Of a DNA stretch of 64,000 nucleotides, positions 18,793 to 27,318 are shown one piece after another. Source of the DNA: Fangia hongkongensis FSC776 = DSM 21703 (GTDB lineage Bacteria; Pseudomonadota; Gammaproteobacteria; Francisellales; Francisellaceae); contig NZ_KB902240.1 in assembly GCF_000379445.1 (NCBI RefSeq), positions 217,152 to 281,151 of the forward strand, in the 5' to 3' direction. The stretch's first letter is position 1; the number at the start of each line of letters is the position of its first letter. The notes under the pieces were generated by a model. It had not been told where the DNA came from, did not search any database, and was given only the letters and a program-made list of their open reading frames with translations. The position numbers and the translations under genes were made by a program.

Positions 18793-18959
18793 TATACCAC
18801 TCACGAATCATTTTACGGTGTTTAATGTTGAAGAAGTTTTTGATAGTTTTGAGTCATTGGGTTGCAGGTAATAGCTTGGACTATTAGCAATATCTGATGA
18901 CTTAAAAGAACAAGAAATTCAATGGCAGAAATAGGGTAAAGTGGTTTGCGGGTGGTATA
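18793..18959 (+). mobile_element. MITE, full-length copy A (167 bp)
   Basis: The element begins TATACCACTCACGAATCATT and ends with the near-complement GTGGTTTGCGGGTGGTATA, giving terminal inverted repeats of about 22 bp. An inner inverted repeat (TTTTGAGTCAT with ATGACTTAAAA) and a central TAATAG/CTATTA hairpin make the whole element fold on itself. It matches copy B at 35529-35695 over the full length with six differences (96% identity). TA at both outer edges suggests TA-target insertion, as in the Tc1/mariner-IS630 group. It encodes no protein. It lies between arsR and the promoter of the MDR gene. Confidence 0.9.
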
Positions 18960-18989
18960 CCCCCCTAATGGGATCTTAAGGGATATCAG

Positions 18990-19283
18990 TTAACTCTCTT
19001 TGGAGCAGCAATCCTTTTCAAGATAGTCTATTACCGAACGAATAACGTTAAAATCAGCGCTACAAAAAAGCGTTTGTTTTTCTCTAGATTGATGAATCAA
19101 ACCCACTTTAACCATCCGACTAATATGATGAGATAAAGTTGATGCTGGGATATTTAACTCAGCCTGAATCTCGCCGACAGACACACCTGTTTTGCCATAT
19201 TCAATGGCACAGCGTAGTATTTGTAATCTTGCAGGATGCCCAAGCTCAGCAAAGATAGCTGCCGCTTTATTTGTCGTTAGCAT
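18990..19283 (-). CDS. ArsR-family transcriptional regulator
   Basis: This 97-residue winged-helix repressor reads NKAAAIFAELGHPARLQILR at the N-terminus, with the recognition helix in IPASTLSHHISRMVKVGLI. The usual metal-binding CxC motif is absent. Two cysteines near the C-terminus (KDCCSKES) and one in helix 2 (ILRCAI) could sense redox or thiol stress instead, which would suit the downstream oxidoreductase and GST; that is inference. It precedes those genes on the same strand, with a MITE in between. Confidence 0.88.
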   Translation of the reverse strand: MLTTNKAAAIFAELGHPARLQILRCAIEYGKTGVSVGEIQAELNIPASTLSHHISRMVKVGLIHQSREKQTLFCSADFNVIRSVIDYLEKDCCSKES

Positions 19284-19382
19284 TTATTGATCTATTGTCA
19301 TTGACATTACTCTCTAGTCTAGCTGAATTCTTTATTTGATAGCTAGCATATCTTTTAGGTTTTCACTCTATTTTCTCTAGGA

Positions 19383-20579
19383 TTAATTTGCTCTGCCTCT
19401 TTGCAAGATAAGCAAAAACACCCCTCCGATGCACACCAAAACACCTTCTAAATAATAATGGTGAATGGATATATAAGACTCGACAAATACAATCACTCCA
19501 AAGGCGAAATATTGAATGAGCGAGAATAAACCGGATGCTGCATTAAAGGCTGTTTTCACATGTGTGAACACTTTGGTGCTGGCAATTGCAAATGCCATGG
19601 CAGAGGCAAGATTTAACAATACCCCTGGAATAATATAGATCACTGCACTATCCCATAGTTTCACCCCTAAAAATATCGCCAAAACCCCAGCTATTAAGAA
19701 AATAATCACACTTAATTTCATAATGGCTTCTTTACTCATAAAACGCTCAAGAAAGCTGACAATAATGGGACATAAAAGCCCCGGAAGCGCCAAGGGAAAC
19801 AAGTATAAAGCAAGGTATTTAGAGCCGATAGTAAAGATGCTTGCCAACCAAAATGGCAGCGCAATAATATACGTCCATGCCAAGCCGTTTAAAATGGCGA
19901 CAAATAGTGCATAACGCAAAAAACCTTTGGTTCTCATATGCATAAAAATCATCATTGCATTTTTAAGAAAACCCACCTTTTCAATCGCGACTGGCTCAGT
20001 GTTGCTCTTTAGTCTATACATTGCAATAAAGACAATAAAAAGCCAAAGGAGCACAAGTGAATAACCAAACTCCCAGCCTAAATAAAACCCTATCCATCCT
20101 GAAAAAAGTGGAATCATAAATGAGCAAAAATAAACGCCCATAAATGTAATGCCTATTGCTTTTTGCTTTTGCTCCAATTGATCAAAATAAATAAAGGGAA
20201 AGCTCCTTGAGCAGACGGATAAGGAGAAAATAATACTTGTTGCAATGATATAGGTAATGGTAAATATCGTTACACTTGTTGTAATCAACATCAATATTGT
20301 GATCACAAAACTGAGCACACTTGCAATGATAGCAAAGCGCTTGAGGCTTATATAATCAATTAATGGCCCCCATAATAAAGGGGATAACGATGAGATGATT
20401 AAAGAGAGAGACAGTATCTGTTGAATACGCTGATGAGAGACAGCAAAAAACTGACTCATCTCATCAACAAAAGGCAACCCTGCTTTTGTAATCACCCAAT
20501 AGGCAATCATTAAAATCATTGGATAAAAAACTAATGATTTATTTGACTGCATGCTTTCACCTGTTTTTGTTTTTTCCAT
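19383..20579 (-). CDS. MFS transporter (Bcr/CflA-like drug efflux)
   Basis: This is a 12-segment major facilitator of about 398 residues. The loop between segments 2 and 3 reads WGPLIDYISLKRFAI, a variant of the MFS motif A, and the general layout resembles Bcr/CflA multidrug exporters. The substrate cannot be told. Two starts are plausible: ATG 20579 (GGAG eight bases upstream) or ATG 20552 (AGGTGA upstream), the latter giving MQSNKS. It is downstream of the phosphorylase-hydrolase fusion by 67 bp on the same strand and may be co-transcribed. Confidence 0.85.
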   Translation of the reverse strand: MEKTKTGESMQSNKSLVFYPMILMIAYWVITKAGLPFVDEMSQFFAVSHQRIQQILSLSLIISSLSPLLWGPLIDYISLKRFAIIASVLSFVITILMLITTSVTIFTITYIIATSIIFSLSVCSRSFPFIYFDQLEQKQKAIGITFMGVYFCSFMIPLFSGWIGFYLGWEFGYSLVLLWLFIVFIAMYRLKSNTEPVAIEKVGFLKNAMMIFMHMRTKGFLRYALFVAILNGLAWTYIIALPFWLASIFTIGSKYLALYLFPLALPGLLCPIIVSFLERFMSKEAIMKLSVIIFLIAGVLAIFLGVKLWDSAVIYIIPGVLLNLASAMAFAIASTKVFTHVKTAFNAASGLFSLIQYFAFGVIVFVESYISIHHYYLEGVLVCIGGVFLLILQRGRAN

Positions 20580-20646
20580 GTACGCCACTCCATTTACATA
20601 CAGCTTAACGCAAACTATTTATATTAACGACTAAACAAGGGTTTTG

Positions 20647-22470
20647 TTATTTCAACCTCAAGAACTTATCGATTCTCTCATAAAGCATCGCTGTCTCTTG
20701 TGGCACAATTTTCGCAAAGTTAATAAAGGCATGAATCATATTATCAAAATGATAGTGATGCGTTTGCACCCCCGCTTTTAATAGCTTTTGCGCATATAAG
20801 AGCCCCTCATCTCTAAGTGGATCATACCCCGCAGTAAACACAAAGGTTCTTGGAATATTGCTCAAATTTTCCTCATAAAGTGGTGAGATATTTGCTGCAC
20901 GTAAATCAGTCTTCTCAGGCAGATATTGTGTTTGATTCCATAGCACTTGTTTTGCTTCTAATAAATAGCCTTGGGCAAACTCTTCCATAGACGCTGTCTC
21001 ATGCGATAAATCAGTAGTTGGGTAAATCAGCACCTGATCACTTACCACAAAATCTCCTGTTTTTGCCGCTTTATTGACACAAAGCGCGGTATAGTTTCCA
21101 CCAGCACTATCTCCGATCATGGCAAATTTTTCATTTGTCGCTTTGATATCAGCTGCATGTTCAAAAGCCCATTTTGCCACCGTGTACACATCATTAAATC
21201 CAGCTGGATATTGATGCTCTGGTGCTAATCGATAATCTACTGCAACCACCACACAGTTTGTTGCCTTGGCCAAAGAGCGACATGGTGCATCAAAGCCATC
21301 TAAAGTGCCAGATACAAATCCGCCTCCATGTGTGTATACAATAATTGGCAGCCTCTTAGCTGGATTTGGATGATAAAGCCTGACTGGAATATCATGATCT
21401 GCCCCTTTGATGCTGAAATCTCTAACCGAAGCAATCTCTTCGACTTTTCCGGCATACAACATCAAAGATGCCGCGCTCTTACGAATAGAATCAAGCTTAT
21501 AGTCAGTTCCTGTTCGGTATTTATTAACAAAACTTAAGAGGTTTTGCAGCTTTTCAGGAATGGCTTTTGTTCCATGATAAAGCGTCAGTTTCTCAGCTTT
21601 AAACGCTTTTGAATAAGTGCGCTTGGCATTAGATCGTGCCAAGACATCAAACCAGCTTGATTGGCGCGGTGTTAGCTTATCACTTAGACTACTGATACTC
21701 CCTGCAATTCCAAGATCATTACAATCTTCTTTTTCATATTGTGTAAGATTTTCAAGCACCCACAAAATAAGATTTTTTGCTTTATCATAATTTTCAATGC
21801 GTGTTTGTAAAATACAATCGTTATTGGTAATTTCATCAGACCATGGGACATAGTCCACAATAAAGTTACATGGCAAATAGTGCATCCCTGCCTCTCTTGC
21901 CAAAGCGAACTCTGGAAAAGCGGTCATTCCCATCACGCCAGCGCCCATTGTTTGATAACATCTAGCATCAATCATAGTTGGAAACTGCGGTCCATCGATA
22001 CATGTATAGGCTTGCCCAAAGTGCATTTTAAAGTCAAATTGATCTTTGTGCTTTTTAACGGTATCGGCAATTTCTTCACTTATTGGATGTGTCAGTGAGA
22101 CATAAGCCAAAAGCCCATCATCACAAAAGGTAGATTGCCTCACACCCTTTGTTCGATCAATATATTGATAAGGGATTACCATATCCCCTGGCGCCAATGT
22201 TTTAAGTAAGCTTCGCACTGATGATAAGGCCAAAATAGCCGTTGCACCATGTTTTTTAAGCGCATAGATATTTGCACGATAATTAATCTTATCAGGCAAC
22301 AAGCTCTCGTTTTGCCCTGTACGGCACAAAAAAAGTGCCTCTTTGTCCGCTATTTTAATGCGATAAAAGCCATTTGAACACAAACCAAATGGTGTTTCTC
22401 TTGGTAATCTCTCAATGATTTCAAACTCGTCGAAATCTTCAAATCCACTACTACCTGTAATTGCCCACAT
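20647..22470 (-). CDS. Fusion of a purine nucleoside phosphorylase (MTAP-like) and an HSL-family alpha/beta hydrolase
   Basis: The 607-residue protein joins two unrelated enzymes. Residues 1 to about 265 are a PNP/UDP-family phosphorylase resembling methylthioadenosine phosphorylase: AITGSSGF at the start, ATAILALSSVRSL, and CIDGPQFPT with MGMTAFPEFALAREAG. Residues about 310-607 are a hormone-sensitive-lipase-type hydrolase with the oxyanion motif YTHGGGFVSG, nucleophile elbow GDSAGGN, and the late Asp (AGYDPLRDEG) and His (MIHAF) of a catalytic triad. No stop or frameshift lies at the junction. Both halves look catalytically complete, although GPQF replaces the common GPRF in the phosphate site. 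An FAH-family gene precedes it and an MFS gene follows. Confidence 0.85.
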   Translation of the reverse strand: MWAITGSSGFEDFDEFEIIERLPRETPFGLCSNGFYRIKIADKEALFLCRTGQNESLLPDKINYRANIYALKKHGATAILALSSVRSLLKTLAPGDMVIPYQYIDRTKGVRQSTFCDDGLLAYVSLTHPISEEIADTVKKHKDQFDFKMHFGQAYTCIDGPQFPTMIDARCYQTMGAGVMGMTAFPEFALAREAGMHYLPCNFIVDYVPWSDEITNNDCILQTRIENYDKAKNLILWVLENLTQYEKEDCNDLGIAGSISSLSDKLTPRQSSWFDVLARSNAKRTYSKAFKAEKLTLYHGTKAIPEKLQNLLSFVNKYRTGTDYKLDSIRKSAASLMLYAGKVEEIASVRDFSIKGADHDIPVRLYHPNPAKRLPIIVYTHGGGFVSGTLDGFDAPCRSLAKATNCVVVAVDYRLAPEHQYPAGFNDVYTVAKWAFEHAADIKATNEKFAMIGDSAGGNYTALCVNKAAKTGDFVVSDQVLIYPTTDLSHETASMEEFAQGYLLEAKQVLWNQTQYLPEKTDLRAANISPLYEENLSNIPRTFVFTAGYDPLRDEGLLYAQKLLKAGVQTHHYHFDNMIHAFINFAKIVPQETAMLYERIDKFLRLK

Positions 22471-22513
22471 CGTTATACCTTTATTAGATATTTGTTATCA
22501 TTGTAATCTAAAT

Positions 22514-23155
22514 TCAGATTAATTGTACCTGCCAGCTCCCTTTTAGCACAACAGTTTCACCCAAATATAGCTGCCAAGAAAATACATCAAAAGCCCTAAT
22601 CACACCGACACCTTCAGGTGTGCCTGTCATGAGGATATCATTCTCTTCAATACTGAAATAATCTGTTATATCATCTATAAGCGATAAAGGCTTATGAATC
22701 ATATATGGGGTGCTGCCATGTTGCACTAATTGATCATTAATCCACAATTTAAAGCTTAATTTATCAATATTCTCGACATTGAACTCGATAAACTCAGAAA
22801 AGACAGCAGAGCCATCAAATGCTTTGGCTTTCTCCCATGGCAAGCCTTTTTCTTTCAAGGAAGATTGAAGGTTTCTATCGGTAATATCAAGGCCAATTCC
22901 AACGCCTTTAATGCTTATTGTATTTGACTGATCTTTCTTATTTGAAAGCAAAAAGCAAAGCTCAGTCTCATAGTGATAATATTGATCTTTTTTAACCCTA
23001 AGCTCACTTGAAATGCTGGAGTTGGGTTTGATAAAAATAACAGCTGAATCAGGCACTTCATTGCCAAGCTCTTCTATATGCTTTAAATAATTACGCCCAA
23101 CACAAAGCACTTTTGAAGGCGTTAAATGTGCTGTCTTTAAAATAACTGAATTCAT
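22514..23155 (-). CDS. Fumarylacetoacetate hydrolase family protein
   Basis: This is a compact FAH-fold enzyme of about 213 residues. VLCVGRNYLKHIEELG at the N-terminus, the metal ligand glutamates in YHYETELCFLL, GLDITDRNLQ, KAFDGSAVF and the C-terminal MTGTPEGVG are the family's signature segments. Such proteins act as acylpyruvases, oxaloacetate decarboxylases or related hydrolases. The start is not secure: the frame is open back to 23278, but MNSVILKTAHL at 23155 fits the usual family N-terminus, though it lacks a clear ribosome site. It lies 43 bp upstream of the fusion gene. Confidence 0.85.
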   Translation of the reverse strand: MNSVILKTAHLTPSKVLCVGRNYLKHIEELGNEVPDSAVIFIKPNSSISSELRVKKDQYYHYETELCFLLSNKKDQSNTISIKGVGIGLDITDRNLQSSLKEKGLPWEKAKAFDGSAVFSEFIEFNVENIDKLSFKLWINDQLVQHGSTPYMIHKPLSLIDDITDYFSIEENDILMTGTPEGVGVIRAFDVFSWQLYLGETVVLKGSWQVQLI

Positions 23156-23350
23156 TATGCGTACATCAATGTGTGTTTTTCTCAGTCTAACAAGACCAAA
23201 GGGAAGTTCAATAGAAATAAGTACACTGTGTATCTTCTGCTTCTTTTTAGCTTCAGAAAGCGTTATAGTACATTCCAAGCGATAAGATCCGCTCTATCGA
23301 CTTATATTTAATACAAAAAACAAATTTAACTTACATAAGGAACTTGATCC

Positions 23351-24133
23351 ATGCGACAGGTATCTAGCATCACCACCAATAACCCCTGTTATGGTATTAT
23401 TGGCCAAGGGCGTTTAGCGCGCCATTTAATCCATTACTTTTCATTAGTGGACATCCCCTTTATATCCACATCATCACGCGATGATAAAGGCATTAAAACT
23501 GTTGCCACAAAATGCGATATTATCCTTTTGGCAATAGCTGACAAGGCACTTTTAGATCTCTATCACACTCATAGCATCTTACAAATAAAGCCTTGCGTTC
23601 ACTTTTCAGGGGCGCTTTATCTTGAGAATATTATCGGTTGTCATCCACTTATGACTTTCTCTTATGAGCTTTATCCACTTCAAACCTATCAAAGTATTTT
23701 ATTCACACTGGATAGTGATAGTCATTTTAGTACCCTTTTTCCAAAGCTGAATAACCCACATATTCTCATTAATGCCAAGGATAAGCCTTACTATCATGCA
23801 CTTTGCGTCATGGCAAATAATTTCACTACCTTGCTGTGGCAGCATTTTTTTGATCAGATGCAAAGCAAATTTGGCGCAGCACAAAAGGCGCTTTCCCCTT
23901 TTTTAATGCAAACACTTCAGAATATTAACCAAGATTATAAACATGCACTAACCGGTCCGCTTGCAAGAGGTGATCAAGACACCATAGAGAAAAATCTAAG
24001 CGCACTTAATAATGATGCATTTAAGCCTGTGTATGAGAGTTTTATCAATGCTTATACCCAACAACAAGCCAGCGACAAGCTGCAACACACCCATAGAAGA
24101 GACCATATAACTGAAAAGGAAGTAATATTATGA
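23351..24133 (+). CDS. panG: PanG-type ketopantoate reductase
   Basis: This 260-residue Rossmann-fold protein has CYGIIGQGRLARHLIHYF at the N-terminus and a DUF2520-like C-terminal helical domain. It resembles PanG, the alternative ketopantoate reductase first defined in Francisella, which replaces PanE. Its position as first gene, overlapping panB by four bases, is the same as in the Francisella pan operon. It would reduce ketopantoate to pantoate between the PanB and PanC steps. AAGGAAC precedes the ATG. Identification rests largely on context plus the fold; the DUF2520 family also includes other dehydrogenases. Confidence 0.85.
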   Translation: MRQVSSITTNNPCYGIIGQGRLARHLIHYFSLVDIPFISTSSRDDKGIKTVATKCDIILLAIADKALLDLYHTHSILQIKPCVHFSGALYLENIIGCHPLMTFSYELYPLQTYQSILFTLDSDSHFSTLFPKLNNPHILINAKDKPYYHALCVMANNFTTLLWQHFFDQMQSKFGAAQKALSPFLMQTLQNINQDYKHALTGPLARGDQDTIEKNLSALNNDAFKPVYESFINAYTQQQASDKLQHTHRRDHITEKEVIL

Positions 24134-25017
24134 GCGCACAAGGAAAGACAAAACACCCCTCAAAGCTATCTGCTGGAATGCTGCAAAACTTAAAAAAAGA
24201 ACATCGCAAAATCTCAATGCTGACTTGCTATGACTATAGCTTTGCCAATATTGCCAATCAAAGTGATATTGATATTCTCCTTGTCGGTGATAGTGGGATT
24301 ATGACGCTTTTTGGTTACCCCGATACAACCTATGGCACTATTGAGCTTATGGAGATGATGACAAAAGCAGTGGTTACCGGTGCGCCTGATAAATTCATTA
24401 TTGCTGATATGCCCTTTCTATCGCACAGAAAAGGCATTCATCATGCTTTAGATTCTGCTGAAAGACTCATTAAATGTGGTGCACAAGCAGTTAAAATAGA
24501 GGGACTATCAGGTCATAAAGATGTTATTGCCTATCTCATTGAATCTGGCATTCCTGTCATGGGACATTTAGGGCTCACACCGCAATCTGTCCATGCTACA
24601 GGTTACAAAGTCCAAGGAAGAAATACAGATGATTTTCAAGCAATTATTGCCGATGCGATGATGCTACAGGAACTGGGTGTTTTTGCAATGGTACTTGAGT
24701 GTGTGCCAACTGAGTTGACTGAGAAAATAACCCAAATGCTTGATATCCCTGTCATAGGCATTGGCGCTGGCAATGCAAGTGATGGACAAGTGCTTGTGCT
24801 TCAAGATATGCTTGGGATGACACAAAATATTAAACCTAAATTTGTGCGACATTATCTAAATGGTTTTCACACGATTCAAACAGCGCTCAATCACTATCAT
24901 CAAGATGTCAAAAACGCCAGCTATCCCGATGCAACAGAAAGCTATCATCTTAGAAATAATCAAGTTCAAGGGAATACTGCCACAAAAATCAAGCAATTAA
25001 TGGAGCAACTATCATGA
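24130..25017 (+). CDS. panB: 3-methyl-2-oxobutanoate hydroxymethyltransferase
   Basis: PanB makes ketopantoate from alpha-ketoisovalerate and methylenetetrahydrofolate. The protein is 295 residues, slightly longer than usual because of a C-terminal tail rich in His, Asn and Gln. Conserved segments include MLTCYDYSFANIANQ, DILLVGDSG (metal-binding Asp), GHLGLTPQSVH and VIGIGAGNASDGQVLV. It overlaps panG and panC by four bases each, so translation of the whole operon is coupled. Confidence 0.96.
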   Translation: MSAQGKTKHPSKLSAGMLQNLKKEHRKISMLTCYDYSFANIANQSDIDILLVGDSGIMTLFGYPDTTYGTIELMEMMTKAVVTGAPDKFIIADMPFLSHRKGIHHALDSAERLIKCGAQAVKIEGLSGHKDVIAYLIESGIPVMGHLGLTPQSVHATGYKVQGRNTDDFQAIIADAMMLQELGVFAMVLECVPTELTEKITQMLDIPVIGIGAGNASDGQVLVLQDMLGMTQNIKPKFVRHYLNGFHTIQTALNHYHQDVKNASYPDATESYHLRNNQVQGNTATKIKQLMEQLS

Positions 25018-25808
25018 AAATTTGTCAAGAAATTGATGACTGGAAGGCAATAAAAGAGACCCTTCCTAAAGATAAAACCCTAGGGGTCGTGATGACCATG
25101 GGCGCCCTTCATAGTGGGCATGCGAGCTTGATCAAACAAAGCCAAAAAGACAATGATTACACTTTGGTCAGTATTTTTATCAATCCCACACAATTTAATG
25201 ACAAAAAAGACTTCGATCACTACCCAAATACTTGGGAAAGTGACATTCAATTATTAAAATCACTCAATGTTGATTTTGTGCTCTCACCTCATAAAGAAGC
25301 GCTTTATCATGATAACTATCATTATCAAATCAATGAAAAACACTTCAGTCATATCCTGTGCGGGCGTGCACGTCCTGGGCACTTTGATGGTGTATTAACC
25401 ATTGTGATGAAACTGCTTCTTATCTCTGGAGCAACGCGTGCCTATTTTGGTGAGAAAGACTATCAGCAATACCAGTTGATTAAAAAAATGGCTGAAGCAT
25501 TTTTTGTGCCAACCAAGATCATATCATGCCCCACTGTCCGTGAGAAGACTGGCCTTGCCTTAAGCTCTAGAAACTTGCGCCTAAATAATCAAGCAAAAGA
25601 AAAAGCCATCCGCTTTGCTCATATTATACAAACGCATCATTGCCTTACTGATGCCATTACCCAACTTGAAAAAGAGAATATTCAAATTGATTATTTAGAG
25701 GAACATAATCAAAGGCGTTATGCTGCTGTATTTATTGATGGCATTCGCCTAATCGATAATTTCCCCATTTCAGAGATTCACATGACACAAGATAAGGAGC
25801 CTTCATGA
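25014..25808 (+). CDS. panC: Pantothenate synthetase
   Basis: PanC condenses pantoate with beta-alanine using ATP. At 264 residues it has the standard motifs: MTMGALHSGHASLI (HxGH nucleotide site), SIFINPTQFN, FGEKDYQQYQLIKKM, and the KMSKS-like ALSSRNLRL. It overlaps panB and panD by four bases. No anomaly is seen. Confidence 0.97.
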   Translation: MKICQEIDDWKAIKETLPKDKTLGVVMTMGALHSGHASLIKQSQKDNDYTLVSIFINPTQFNDKKDFDHYPNTWESDIQLLKSLNVDFVLSPHKEALYHDNYHYQINEKHFSHILCGRARPGHFDGVLTIVMKLLLISGATRAYFGEKDYQQYQLIKKMAEAFFVPTKIISCPTVREKTGLALSSRNLRLNNQAKEKAIRFAHIIQTHHCLTDAITQLEKENIQIDYLEEHNQRRYAAVFIDGIRLIDNFPISEIHMTQDKEPS

Positions 25809-26209
25809 AGCGCACATTACTTAAATCGAAAATTCACATGGCACATGTAACCGAAGCCAATCTTACCTATTATGGCTCAATTAGTATTGATAAAAAACTA
25901 TGTGATGCAGCGAACCTTGTCCCTTTTGAACGCGTTGAAATTTACAACTGCAATAATGGTGCACGCTTTGCAACTTATGTCATTCTTGGTGACGATGGCG
26001 AGATTTGTCTCAATGGTGCCGCTGCAAGGCATGTTCAAAAAAATGATGTTGTCATTATTGCCTCTTATGCAGAGTTTGAAGAAGAGGAGCTACAAACACA
26101 CAATCCTGATTTAGTGTTTGTTAATCAAAGTAACTATATTCAAGAGATTCGAAAATATATTGATTCATCGATTAACAAGGCAGATGCCTTAGCTGAACCA
26201 ACAGTTTAA
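25805..26209 (+). CDS. panD: Aspartate 1-decarboxylase precursor
   Basis: PanD makes beta-alanine from aspartate with a pyruvoyl cofactor formed by self-cleavage. The Gly24-Ser25 cleavage site is in TYYGSISID, and Lys9 and Tyr22 are at the expected places. NGAAARHV is the conserved C-terminal strand. At 134 residues it is slightly longer than the E. coli protein. It ends tail-to-tail with the MerR-type gene on the other strand, overlapping by four bases. Confidence 0.97.
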   Translation: MKRTLLKSKIHMAHVTEANLTYYGSISIDKKLCDAANLVPFERVEIYNCNNGARFATYVILGDDGEICLNGAAARHVQKNDVVIIASYAEFEEEELQTHNPDLVFVNQSNYIQEIRKYIDSSINKADALAEPTV

Positions 26210-27162
26210 ACCAACTGCTCAAAGTATTTTTTTATCCAGTTTTTAGATTTATCTGGCACTTCTTCTAAGCTTAATACATGCTCTAAAAGCTCAGCTTTTA
26301 ACTTAGACTCATTACCATACATCTCCATAAGCGCTGTCTGAAACTCATTTAATATTAGCTCATCGGCTTTTTCACCAATCTGCCTGAGAATATTGCGATT
26401 TCTATTTTGCCAATAAGCACCCATTGCTTGATCTAGCCATTCAACCATTTCAGGGGTTAGGCTCTTGCTGTCACTTTTTTGAGTAGCGCCAGATTTAAAG
26501 CCTTTTTCCCAAATACTATGCTTTAAACCCGCATATTTTTTGCCATAGAGATTATAAATAGCATGATGTGTTTTCTCAGCAATTTTAATGCCAATTTCAC
26601 TTTTAGGGTCATCATCGATGTGCTCAGCAATTTGCTGACAAATCGCATACCATCTTTTTTCAAAAGCCGCTTTTGTTGCAGGTCGCTTTTGACTCAAGTC
26701 ATACTCAAGTTCAGCATATGATTTAAGCTCATCAGTATTGAGAACTTCTCCAGCCCATGTATTTTCTAATTTTGTTACCATTTGATACACCTCTATTAAC
26801 GCTAATGTTGCTTGCCAGTCGATAGAGTTATCCTCTTTCAAGCCATTTACTGTCTTTCTTAACACTTTAATAAGGTTGTTAAGCGCATTTGTCTTTTGTT
26901 CAAGAAAATCTAACTGTAATGGTAAAGATTGTGCCAAATTGGAGCGATTGGTTATCAAAAGCTTAATTTGGGATAACTTGAAGCCAAAAGACTTAAGCGC
27001 GATAATCTCTTGAAGTTTGGATAAATCCATCTCAGAGTACTTACGATAGCCATTTTGATGACGTATTGACGGACATAATAAATGAATTTTATCATAATAA
27101 TGAAGGGTTCTTACTGTCACCCCTGTTAACTGACTGAATTCTTTTACATACCAGTGCATCAT
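26206..27162 (-). CDS. MerR-family regulator with a TipAL-like effector domain
   Basis: The 318-residue protein starts with a MerR DNA-binding domain (TVRTLHYYDKIHLLCPS, then the recognition wing GYRKYSEMDL), followed by a coiled-coil dimer helix near residues 80-120. The remaining 190 residues are helical and contain the pattern of TipAS-type ligand-binding domains (LTPEMVEWLDQAM...YW). TipAL-type activators bind drugs and switch on multidrug genes. No divergent efflux gene lies beside it, so its target is unknown. A truncated MITE sits directly upstream of its start. Confidence 0.85.
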   Translation of the reverse strand: MMHWYVKEFSQLTGVTVRTLHYYDKIHLLCPSIRHQNGYRKYSEMDLSKLQEIIALKSFGFKLSQIKLLITNRSNLAQSLPLQLDFLEQKTNALNNLIKVLRKTVNGLKEDNSIDWQATLALIEVYQMVTKLENTWAGEVLNTDELKSYAELEYDLSQKRPATKAAFEKRWYAICQQIAEHIDDDPKSEIGIKIAEKTHHAIYNLYGKKYAGLKHSIWEKGFKSGATQKSDSKSLTPEMVEWLDQAMGAYWQNRNRNILRQIGEKADELILNEFQTALMEMYGNESKLKAELLEHVLSLEEVPDKSKNWIKKYFEQLV

Positions 27163-27226
27163 CAGCGCCTTGTTTTCCTCTTAATTTGGCAGTTTATGGT
27201 ATGACGTAGCGTTAGAGTCAAGCAGC

Positions 27227-27291
27227 ATGACTAAAAACTATCAAAAACTTCTTCAACATTAAACACCACAAAATGATTCGCGGGTGGTATA
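27227..27291 (-). mobile_element. Truncated MITE (copy C, one end only)
   Basis: Read on the minus strand from 27291, it repeats the first 65 bases of the MITE, from TATACCACCCGCGAATCATT through the GAAGAAGTTTTTGATAG segment, and then breaks off. The other end is absent. It lies between the 3' end of deoD and the start of the MerR gene. Confidence 0.8.
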
Positions 27292-27318
27292 GAAGTTAAA
27301 TAATCGTTTGTGATTGAT

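Noticed and set aside
26206..26209. Four-base tail overlap of panD and the MerR gene as regulatory antisense
   Set aside because: Short convergent stop overlaps are common in compact genomes and need no special explanation.
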